Below, piece after piece: positions 54,795 through 61,990 of a DNA stretch of 64,000 bases (positions within the stretch are counted from its first letter, which is position 1; every line of letters starts with the position of its first letter). The notes under the pieces are model-generated. The model did not search any database. It saw nothing but the letters and a program-made list of their open reading frames with translations, and had not been told where the DNA came from. The position numbers and the translations under genes were made by a program. The DNA comes from Pseudogracilibacillus auburnensis (GTDB taxonomy: Bacteria; Bacillota; Bacilli; Bacillales; Amphibacillaceae). The DNA lies in NCBI RefSeq assembly GCF_003201975.1, contig NZ_QJJQ01000020.1:1-64000 (forward strand), written 5' to 3'.

Positions 54795-54808
54795 TGTTAA
54801 CGCTTTCA
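54795..54808 (-). promoter_or_regulatory. cre site (CcpA operator)
   Basis: The minus strand reads TGAAAGCGTTAACA, matching the consensus TGWAANCGNTNWCA at every defined base. Position upstream of the M20-yhdT-panF-amidase operon fits carbon catabolite control. Confidence 0.7.
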
Positions 54809-54898
54809 AAGCGGGTGTTCATAGAACAGCAAATCATCTCCTTCTATACAAAAAACAAAATATGTAGTATATTTAAAGCAACTACTCACTACGTACGA

Positions 54899-54914
54899 TG
54901 TACTACGTTGTACA
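54899..54914. promoter_or_regulatory. Candidate GntR operator
   Basis: TGTACTACGTTGTACA, an inverted repeat TGTAC/GTACA with 6-bp spacer, about 120 bp before the gntR start. FadR-subfamily GntR proteins bind short TNGTNNNACNA-type palindromes, which fits in size. Confidence 0.5.
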
Positions 54915-55035
54915 CATTCTATCAAAGTAAAGTGTTTTTGTAAATATAAATTTACTGAATAATTGTTTTGTTCGAATAATTGGAAGAATGTAATAAAACC
55001 TAGTTTTAAAATTAGCTATACGGGAGGGACGGAAG

Positions 55036-55728
55036 ATGAATCTTTCGGTCGAAAAAATCAACCTAAGTCGCACCATATCCTCAGAAATTGTGTTAATTAT
55101 AAAAGACAATCTTCTCAATGGTTCATTAAAACCAGGTGACAAATTACCCACTGAAAAAGAATTGATGGAACAATTAGGTGTTAGCAGGACCCCGGTTAGG
55201 GAGGCGATAAAAATCTTAGAGGCAATTGGTGTCATACAAATTAAACGTGGTAAGGGAATGTTCATTACAAATAATCTTTCCCGATTTACATTAAATCCGT
55301 TGATATTTAGTTTAATTATGCATAGTAACAACATGAAACGGCTTATCGAATTTCGGCAACATTTCGAAATCCTCTTACTGAATATGATTATCACCAATGA
55401 GGAAAAGAATCTCAATAAAATCGAAGAAGTTTATCAATCTCAAGTAGAGAAAATGGATCCTGAATTGAGCCCAGAGGAACTCGCCGCTATCGATTTAGAA
55501 TTCCATTATGCTGTACTGGAAGCGACGAATAATCCATTTGCTATAGAAATCGGAAGAACTATTTATGAAATCATTAAGCCTAACATGATTCATTTCAAAC
55601 GTAAAAGTAATATAGAACGGACATTAGAAACTCATAAATTCTATTTGGAGTTATTACGTGGCAACGATTTTAACCCAGTGGAAGTGGTCCAGAGAATGAT
55701 TAAAAATAACGAGGAAATGATTGAATAA
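55036..55728 (+). CDS. GntR-family regulator, FadR/FCD type
   Basis: A 230-residue transcription regulator. The N-terminal winged helix is KPGDKLPTEKELMEQLGVSR then TPVREAIKILEAIGV (about 33-67); the C-terminal FCD ligand domain has IEFRQHFEILLLNMI, DLEFHYAVLEATNNPFA (metal Asp/His ligands) and ETHKFYLELL. It is divergent from the catabolic cluster and the obvious candidate for its regulator; the inducer is unknown, but a pathway acid would be typical for FCD domains. Confidence 0.9.
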   Translation: MNLSVEKINLSRTISSEIVLIIKDNLLNGSLKPGDKLPTEKELMEQLGVSRTPVREAIKILEAIGVIQIKRGKGMFITNNLSRFTLNPLIFSLIMHSNNMKRLIEFRQHFEILLLNMIITNEEKNLNKIEEVYQSQVEKMDPELSPEELAAIDLEFHYAVLEATNNPFAIEIGRTIYEIIKPNMIHFKRKSNIERTLETHKFYLELLRGNDFNPVEVVQRMIKNNEEMIE

Positions 55729-56270
55729 CATAGAGATCTTTTCTCTTAGATGTATTTTATATGATCAGAGTATCTTCATGAGGATAAAATCACTCCATTC
55801 TTTTGTTTCTTTTCATTTATCCTATATAAAAAAGGGATACTTTATCGATTTATGATTAGTATCCCTAATTGAAATGGTACGAAATTTAGCGTGTTTTCCC
55901 TCCAAACTGAAGATAAATATCAGTGAATTGACCTTGTAAATCAACTAAACGTTATATTCTCATACGATGTGCTTTTTACCTCTTGCGGATAGATTCAACA
56001 TTCTTTTTATCCTCTAAAGCGCTTCATTAGAGAACGAATCATACATGATTGTTGCACAAAACCTTTCGGTAAGAATGGATCATACTTGGAGAGAAGATAT
56101 GATATATTGAAGCAATCACCAAAAAATGGAACGGGGGAGTTATACTGCCCTTACAAAACTTGATATGATATGATACACGGCTCTGAAGCCCTTGATTTTT
56201 CTCCGTTTCAAGGGTTTTTCTTTTTCAAAAAAATTCGCATAGGTTGAAAAAGCTTACTCTATAATGGCTT
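55729..56270. other. Convergent spacer after gntR
   Basis: No gene. GGGATACT/AGTATCCC (55831-55865) forms a stem with a U-run on the minus strand. At 56188-56227 AGCCCTTGA/TTCAAGGGT with TTTTCTTTTT is a strong plus-strand terminator. A TATAAT at 56260-56265 is a possible -10 for the RNA that follows, without a clear -35. Confidence 0.5.
56188..56227 (+). terminator. Strong plus-strand terminator
   Basis: Stem GCCCTTGA/TTCAAGGG with an 11-base loop, then TTTTTCTTTTT. Its own gene is not evident; it may close the gntR transcript. Confidence 0.75.
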
Positions 56271-56299
56271 GCAAGCGACCAAATACGTATTAAAAATGC

Positions 56300-56600
56300 T
56301 ATAGGGGAACTTTTCGTTAAATTCGCCCACGTCCTGTAGGCAACACGAAAGCCATCACATCCTGTGAAAGTCCGTTCCCGGGAGCTACGCCACCTTGAAC
56401 TGCGACCACACAATTATTGCATCGAGTAACCGCAGATGCAGGACGTGCAAGTGTCGACATGGTTGGCAATGTTTAATGTGCTGAGTCATCGTAGGCACAA
56501 ATTTTTTTCGAGAGGACGAGCATTTAGCGGAGTACCTAGGCTTTTCGATGGGACGAGTAATCGCAGTCCCAGGATGACAGCGATCTTAGCCGAATCGATC
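56300..56600 (+). ncRNA. Structured RNA candidate (Bacillaceae-1-like)
   Basis: A GC-rich, gene-free block unlike its AT-rich surroundings. Two hairpins carry RUCCU terminal loops: GCCCAC-GTCCT-GTAGGC (56325-56341) and TCAC-ATCCT-GTGA (56355-56367); paired RUCCU loops are the hallmark of the published Bacillaceae-1 RNA motif as I remember it. Downstream are hairpins with different but fully paired stems and the same 11-base loop: GCATC-GAGTAACCGCA-GATGC (56419-56439) and GGGAC-GAGTAATCGCA-GTCCC (56550-56570); GTGCT-GAGTCATCGTA-GGCAC (56478-56498) is a third, and AGGAC/GTaCCT (56513-56537) a looser fourth. Loop heptamers CGTCCTG and CATCCTG have exact complements CAGGACG (56439-56445) and CAGGATG (56570-56576). 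Function unknown. Confidence 0.6.
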
Positions 56601-56676
56601 CTTTTATCCACTTTTTTGAATCCGGACATATGGTAAATGTTAACCAAAATCTACCCATATGAAAACCAATTCACAC

Positions 56677-57441
56677 TTATACCACTACTACGTCACATAA
56701 CGATGCAAATTTTTCTTTCATATGCTCATTTATTTTCGAATCAGTAATAATATAGTCAATTTTATCCATCGTCGCAAATGTATGCAAAGAGATGCGGCTG
56801 AATTTACTATGATCTGTAACGACATATATTTCTTTTGCCGCGTCAATCATATTCATTTTAGCTGCTATTAATGATTCATCAAAATGTGTGAGTCCTTTTT
56901 CATGGTGTAGTGCTGGTGTAGCGATAAATGCTTTTTTTACGTTTAAATGATGTAATGCATAGTTGGTTATTTCTCCATTTAGGATGAAATTCTCAGTAAA
57001 TAATATTCCACCTGTGACGATCACTTTGATCTTTGAATGTCTAAGTAATGCAGCGATATGAATATCATTTGTAACAATTGTTATGTTTTTACGATCTTTT
57101 ATTGCTTCTGCAATTTGGGTTGTGGTTGTACCCGAGTCTAAAATGACCGTGTCCCCTTCTTCGATAAATTGTGCTGCTTTTTGACCGATTCGTTTTTTCT
57201 CTTCGCTAAAAGATTCTTCACGTAAATCAAAATCTGGTTCCGAATGGATTTCTTCTTCATTAATAATGACTCCACCATGGGTACGTTTTAGTTGTTTACT
57301 ATTTTCGAGTTCTGTTAAGTCTCTCCGTATTGTTGCCTCATGTACATGAAAATAAGTAGATAAGTCTTTAATGGTTGCTGCTTTTTTTTGGCGTACGAAT
57401 TTTAATATTTCTTGCTTTCGTTCAGCGGGTAACATATTCAT
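56677..57441 (-). CDS. DeoR-family transcription regulator
   Basis: A sugar-responsive repressor, about 254 residues. The N-terminal helix-turn-helix is MLPAERKQEILKFVRQKKAA then TIKDLSTYFHVHEATIRRDL; the C-terminal DeoRC sensor domain (phosphosugar-isomerase-like) has DTVILDSGTTTTQIAEAI, ITIVTNDIHIAALL, VTGGIL and VTDHSKFSR. The ATG at 57441 follows AGGAGGCAGGG. It lies after the polyol permease on the same strand; effectors of this family are usually phosphorylated sugars, here perhaps a pentulose or pentitol phosphate. Confidence 0.9.
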   Translation of the reverse strand: MNMLPAERKQEILKFVRQKKAATIKDLSTYFHVHEATIRRDLTELENSKQLKRTHGGVIINEEEIHSEPDFDLREESFSEEKKRIGQKAAQFIEEGDTVILDSGTTTTQIAEAIKDRKNITIVTNDIHIAALLRHSKIKVIVTGGILFTENFILNGEITNYALHHLNVKKAFIATPALHHEKGLTHFDESLIAAKMNMIDAAKEIYVVTDHSKFSRISLHTFATMDKIDYIITDSKINEHMKEKFASLCDVVVV

Positions 57442-57547
57442 CCCTGCCTCCTGCTTATTTATGTTCATTTTAACTCATTTTGAATAAAAAAGAAAACGGT
57501 AGTATAGACCGTTTTCCTTGATTTCATCTGATACAATTTTCTCACTT

Positions 57548-58795
57548 TTAAGCGTTTGCCCTTCCCTCATGTGATTCTTCTGGTAATGTAATGAAATAGG
57601 TTAAAATGGAGCTGATGAAATAAAGAACAGCAAGGATCCAAATCACTCCTAGATCGCCGATAATACCGATAAATAGTCCAACTATCACTGGACCAACAAA
57701 TACTGGAAGTCCTGCACCCAAGTTTAATACTGCTAATGCTGCTCCTTTATCTTTTGATACTAATGACGGAACTAGTGCAGATAGTGGTACATATGCAGCT
57801 AAACATGCCCCCCATAAAATGCCGATTGCTCCAACTAAGAATAAATTACCTGATGTCCATAATGGAATATATCCTAAACCGAGTGTTGTAATTCCACAGC
57901 CGATCCCACCAAACCACATAATCGTATTTCTCCAACCAAATTTATCGCCAACTAATCCAAAGATCAAGTTGAATAAGATGTTACTAGTAAAAATGGTTCC
58001 CCAAATTGCTAGCCATTGTTCTGTTGGGATTCCGTGTGAAGCTAAATACAATGGTAAGAAGACTGGAAAAGCAAATTGGGCTGTCGTATTAATAATCCGA
58101 ACCATACCACCTAATAATACTTTCGGCTCGTCTTTCATAATTGTAATTCCTTTACCGATTTCTTTTAATTTTGCTTTCGATGATGACAAGTTAGATGGTA
58201 ATGTATCTTTATTCATAACTAATGCGATAAATGCACCTAATGATACCCAGAAAATAGATGTCCATAATGTGTTAACATGTCCTAAATATTTAATCGCCCA
58301 AACAGAATAATATGCACCAAGTACGTTTAAACCACCTGTAAACACAAACCAGAACCAACCTACCGCTGAACCTAAACGCTCTTTATCAGCACGGTATGAA
58401 ATCCATACTAAAAAGGAATAAGCAAATAAAGGATAACCAAAACCTCTAAGTGCATATGTTGGAAGCATGATTGCCAAATTCATCGATGAAATACCGAAGC
58501 TGATAAAACTAACCGTCCCAATAATATATAATAAAAATCCTAACATCATCGTCCGCTTTCCACCTAGTGCTTCGGCTAACACACCACTAAACCATGCACC
58601 GATTGCTACAGTTACACCGTATGCAGTAAATAAATAACTTGATTGTTGGACGGTAAATCCATGGTCAATTAACCAAGGACTTAGCCAACCAATTTCTAAG
58701 CCATCCCCCATCATAAAAATTAATATTCCGAAATAGCCCCAAACAATTTTCTTAGGGATACCAACTTTTGTTATAATAACGTTTGATGTGCCCAT
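57548..58795 (-). CDS. MFS transporter, polyol-permease type
   Basis: A 12-helix major-facilitator protein, 415 residues. WGYFGILIFMMGDGLEIGWL SPWLIDHGF at the N-terminus is the pattern of ribitol/D-arabinitol permeases (RbtT/DalT-like polyol permease family). The A-motif-like loop is GVLAEALGGKRTMMLG, and its second-half copy is GLVGDKFGWRNTIMWFGG. It is 4 bp after the dehydrogenase gene and probably brings in the pentitol that the dehydrogenase and kinase use. Confidence 0.85.
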   Translation of the reverse strand: MGTSNVIITKVGIPKKIVWGYFGILIFMMGDGLEIGWLSPWLIDHGFTVQQSSYLFTAYGVTVAIGAWFSGVLAEALGGKRTMMLGFLLYIIGTVSFISFGISSMNLAIMLPTYALRGFGYPLFAYSFLVWISYRADKERLGSAVGWFWFVFTGGLNVLGAYYSVWAIKYLGHVNTLWTSIFWVSLGAFIALVMNKDTLPSNLSSSKAKLKEIGKGITIMKDEPKVLLGGMVRIINTTAQFAFPVFLPLYLASHGIPTEQWLAIWGTIFTSNILFNLIFGLVGDKFGWRNTIMWFGGIGCGITTLGLGYIPLWTSGNLFLVGAIGILWGACLAAYVPLSALVPSLVSKDKGAALAVLNLGAGLPVFVGPVIVGLFIGIIGDLGVIWILAVLYFISSILTYFITLPEESHEGRANA

Positions 58796-58799
58796 ATCA

Positions 58800-59909
58800 T
58801 TACTCCTTCCATTCGAATTTTAAATATGATTTTTTCCACCCTTTATCTTTTGTATCTGCTTCCATTGCTTTTGTTAAATCATCTGTAGATGTAATGGTAA
58901 AATGTGATTCAGGAATGAGTTTTCCTAATGCTTTTTGATAGTCTTTATGTAAGAATGCTTTCATAAGCTGTTTAAACTCTTTTCCTGTACTACGAGAGCT
59001 TCCGTATAAACGAATACCTTTTTCTAATATGTCTCGAGTATTGATTGGCACTAAATCTTCCGTTACACCCATTAACACCAAATTACCTTGTACATCTAAT
59101 AGATTGATAGCCTGGTTAATTGCGATTGAACTAAATTTCCCACCAGTACATTCTATCGTCGTTTTAACGCCTTTTTCACTCTTGAAATCGTAATCATGTA
59201 CTAATGCAGTTGTTGCAAAACCTTCGAATTGTGCGATTTTTTCTGGCATGGCGCCAAATACAAGCAAGTTTTCTTTGGGAATATGATAAATATAATGTAA
59301 GGCGGAAGCAGTTAAATATCCTAAAGGTCCATCGCCAAATACAGCTACTTTTTTGGATGTTTCTGTCGTTAAGTCCTTTACTAAATTGATCGCAAATAAT
59401 GAGACAGAACATAATTCTGCTAAAATAGCAATCTCATCGTCTACTTTATCTGGTACATGGACTAAATTTTCTCCGCCGATCACCATTTTACTTTGCCCTG
59501 CTCCGTCATAGCCGCTACCTAAAAACTCGCCATTCAAGCAATAGTTGCTGTAACCACCATTTTTACAGTTACTACAGCACTCTGCTTTCCCGTGATTATT
59601 TAACACATATCCTGGCATACTAGGAACGATAACAACTCGATCTCCCTTTTTAAAGTCCGGATGAAATGATTCTTGTACCATTCCAAGTGCTTCATGAAAC
59701 AATGCCATTGGTAGTTTTTTGTCAAGCGCTTCTTTTCTTCTATTTCCAGTGTAGTATCTTAAATCCGCATGACATATACTAGTCATATACGGTTGAACAA
59801 TGACATCATTTTCTTTTGCTCGATGTTCAATCATTTGTTCTTCAAAAACCCCAGGTTTAATTAGTCGATATGCTGTTGATAGTACTTTCGTTGTCTGATC
59901 TGTACGCAT
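58800..59909 (-). CDS. TarJ-like zinc alcohol dehydrogenase (pentitol or pentitol phosphate)
   Basis: A medium-chain dehydrogenase, 369 residues. SICHADLRYYTGNRRKEALD KKLPMALFHEALG carries the catalytic zinc Cys and His and is closest in memory to TarJ (ribulose-5-phosphate reductase). Structural zinc cysteines: CCSNCKNGGYSNYC. The Rossmann motif VAVFGDGPLGYLTAS is canonical. In this locus it likely interconverts ribulose (or its 5-phosphate) and ribitol/arabinitol. No tarI partner is present, so a teichoic-acid role is less likely. The ATG at 59909 follows GGAGG. Confidence 0.8.
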   Translation of the reverse strand: MRTDQTTKVLSTAYRLIKPGVFEEQMIEHRAKENDVIVQPYMTSICHADLRYYTGNRRKEALDKKLPMALFHEALGMVQESFHPDFKKGDRVVIVPSMPGYVLNNHGKAECCSNCKNGGYSNYCLNGEFLGSGYDGAGQSKMVIGGENLVHVPDKVDDEIAILAELCSVSLFAINLVKDLTTETSKKVAVFGDGPLGYLTASALHYIYHIPKENLLVFGAMPEKIAQFEGFATTALVHDYDFKSEKGVKTTIECTGGKFSSIAINQAINLLDVQGNLVLMGVTEDLVPINTRDILEKGIRLYGSSRSTGKEFKQLMKAFLHKDYQKALGKLIPESHFTITSTDDLTKAMEADTKDKGWKKSYLKFEWKE

Positions 59910-60105
59910 GTAATTCCTCCAATATTGCACTGCTTTGTATTTATTTGTTCATTTATGATCATTTGCGTTTATAATATCGGTATTATTGCGCGATGTCAAT
60001 ACTTATTTGTTTGTTTACGTTTATTTATCTTGATTAATTGTTCAATTCCGTTTATGATTATATTGGATTAATGAGAATTAAACGGTTTCAAGGGGAGAAG
60101 TTTTT
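59910..60105. promoter_or_regulatory. Divergent pentitol promoter with repeat operators
   Basis: Three CGTTTAT repeats (CGTTTATAAT at 59968, ACGTTTATTTAT at 60018, CGTTTATGATT at 60050) lie between the dehydrogenase (minus) and kinase (plus) starts. DeoR regulators bind such direct repeats. ATTAAACGGTTTCA at 60077-60090 is a partial cre match (two mismatches), just before the kinase ribosome site. Confidence 0.5.
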
Positions 60106-61737
60106 ATGAAATATGCCATTGGAATAGATTACGGTACAGGGTCAGGAAGAATAATCATTGTTAATATTTATACAGGTGAGGTCATTTCCATTAGTGTTGT
60201 TAAATATAAAAGCGGTACAATTCAATCTAGCTTAAACAATCAACCGATTCCAAACACATATGCCTTACAAGATGCCACAGATTATATGGATGTGTTAATA
60301 GAAGGTATACCGTCAGCTCTAAAACAAGCAAATATAAACAAAGAGGATATTGTTGGGGTAGGTATCGACTTTACTTCATCAACGGTTGTCATTGCAGACG
60401 AACAATTGCAACCGTTAAGTTCAAAAGAGAATTTCAAAAATAACCCGCACGCTTATGTAAAGTTATGGAAACATCATGGTGCAAGTAAAGAAGCGGAAGA
60501 AATGTATGATATAGCAAAAGGTCATAATCACAACTGGCTTGGAAATTACGGATATAATGTAAGTAGTGAATGGATGATCCCTAAAGTGTTAGAGTTGATT
60601 CATCAAGATTCAGAAGTATTACATGAAACCGCGTACATTATGGAAGCAGGTGATTGGATCGTTTCAAATTTAATTGATGAAAATGTTCGAAGCAACTGTG
60701 CCCGCGGTTTTAAAACATTTTGGAACGAAGAAGATGGATTTTTTTACGACTATTATGAAAAACTTCACCCAAATTTGCCAAATGTAATAAAAGAAAAATT
60801 AGAAGGTCGTCTCGTAAAAATCGGCGAGCAAGCAGGCACATTAACACCGAAAATGAGTCAGATGTTAGGGCTTCCAAAAGGGTTACCAGTAGCTTCAGCC
60901 ATTATTGATGCTCATTCAGCTTTACTTGGTGTCGGATCCATTCAAAAGAATCAGCTAACAATGGTCATGGGAACATCAACATGCCATTTAATGTTACATG
61001 AAGAGCAAAAACAAATTCATGGCATATCTGGCAGTGTTAAAGATGCGATTGTTCCAGGATTATATGCATATGAAGCAGGTCAATCGGCAGTCGGTGATCT
61101 GTTTGAACATGTCGTCCATCAAGTGCCAGAAAGCTATGAAAAAGAAGCGAGAGAGCGGAATATTTGCATTCATACGTTATTGGAAGAAAAAGCTGCTACA
61201 AAACGTGCAGGTGAAACAGGTTTAGTTGCTCTTGATTGGCATAATGGCAACCGATCTATTTTAAGTAACAGTAATTTAAGAGGTCTAGTAATCGGTCAAA
61301 CTCTTCATACGAAAGTAGAAGATATTTATCGAGCATATATGGAAGCAACTGCATTCGGAACAAAGATGATCGCTGAATCATATAAAGATTGGGGCATGCA
61401 AATTGAGGAAATTTACGCATGTGGTGGACTCCCGCAAAAAAATGCGCTTTTAATGCAGATATATGCAGATATTTTAAATAAACCGATCCATGTATCCGCA
61501 ACTGACTATGCACCAGCATTTGGCGCAGCCATATTAGGGGCTGTTGCGGGAAAAGGACATGAAACGATAGAAGACGGAATTAAACATATGAAGCAAGCAT
61601 TACTTAAAACAGTTTATCCAATCGAAAAAAATGTGGCTATTTATCAGAAGTTATTTGAAATCTATAAAGAATTACATGATTTTTACGGAAAGACGCGGCC
61701 GGATTTTATGCAACAACTAAAAGAAATTTCTGAGTAA
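60106..61737 (+). CDS. FGGY-family kinase, ribulokinase-like
   Basis: A carbohydrate kinase, 543 residues. GIDYGTGSGRIIIVNIYTGE is the N-terminal phosphate motif; VGVGIDFTSSTVVI, NHNWLGNYGYNVSSEWMIPK and IIDAHSALLGVGSI with MVMGTSTCHLMLH are typical of ribulokinases (AraB-like); CGGLPQKNALLMQIYADILN followed by APAFGAAILGAVAG is the C-terminal FGGY signature. It would phosphorylate ribulose, or a pentitol, at C5. The ATG follows AAGGGGAG. With the permease and dehydrogenase it completes entry into the pentose phosphate pathway. Confidence 0.88.
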   Translation: MKYAIGIDYGTGSGRIIIVNIYTGEVISISVVKYKSGTIQSSLNNQPIPNTYALQDATDYMDVLIEGIPSALKQANINKEDIVGVGIDFTSSTVVIADEQLQPLSSKENFKNNPHAYVKLWKHHGASKEAEEMYDIAKGHNHNWLGNYGYNVSSEWMIPKVLELIHQDSEVLHETAYIMEAGDWIVSNLIDENVRSNCARGFKTFWNEEDGFFYDYYEKLHPNLPNVIKEKLEGRLVKIGEQAGTLTPKMSQMLGLPKGLPVASAIIDAHSALLGVGSIQKNQLTMVMGTSTCHLMLHEEQKQIHGISGSVKDAIVPGLYAYEAGQSAVGDLFEHVVHQVPESYEKEARERNICIHTLLEEKAATKRAGETGLVALDWHNGNRSILSNSNLRGLVIGQTLHTKVEDIYRAYMEATAFGTKMIAESYKDWGMQIEEIYACGGLPQKNALLMQIYADILNKPIHVSATDYAPAFGAAILGAVAGKGHETIEDGIKHMKQALLKTVYPIEKNVAIYQKLFEIYKELHDFYGKTRPDFMQQLKEISE

Positions 61738-61747
61738 ATAATGGTGT

Positions 61748-61775
61748 GCTTTCTAACTGCGGATAGAAAGCTTTT
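61748..61775 (+). terminator. First kinase terminator
   Basis: GCTTTCTA/TAGAAAGC perfect 8-bp stem followed by TTTTATC, 10 bp after the kinase stop. Confidence 0.8.
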
Positions 61776-61805
61776 ATCTTGTACAAAAAAGGCTTGAAAC
61801 GAGAA

Positions 61806-61843
61806 ATGAGCACTAACCGAATAAGGTTAGTGCTCATTTTTTC
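61806..61843 (+). terminator. Second, very strong terminator
   Basis: ATGAGCACTAACC/GGTTAGTGCTCAT perfect 13-bp stem, 6-base loop, then TTTTTTC. The pair of terminators insulates the pentitol locus from the convergent RocB-like gene. Confidence 0.9.
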
Positions 61844-61990
61844 GCTTTCAGTTTAATAAGGTAATCCCCTCTACATGTAAAGTCAAAAATAAAACATGAT
61901 TGAGTGAATAAACGACATGTCTTGTACGTGATCCTCACATATTAAGCCGATCAAGGACATGTCAAGAGGCACCGATTTAACACATACTAT

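Larger units (their letters stand above)
54474..55035. other. Divergent control region of the catabolic cluster
   Basis: About 560 bp between the M20 gene (minus) and the GntR gene (plus) with no gene. It holds a perfect cre box at 54795-54808 and a TGTAC-N6-GTACA inverted repeat at 54899-54914, described separately. The repeated TACGTAC/TACTACGT sequence at 54880-54915 suggests a regulator-binding cluster. Confidence 0.6.

Noticed and set aside
56225-56636. Short frames on both strands in the GC-rich block
   Set aside because: Neither has start signals; hairpins with paired changes explain the sequence better as RNA.
58800-59909. Teichoic-acid tarJ proper
   Set aside because: No tarI cytidylyltransferase or other wall genes nearby; the permease, kinase and DeoR neighbours point to pentitol catabolism.
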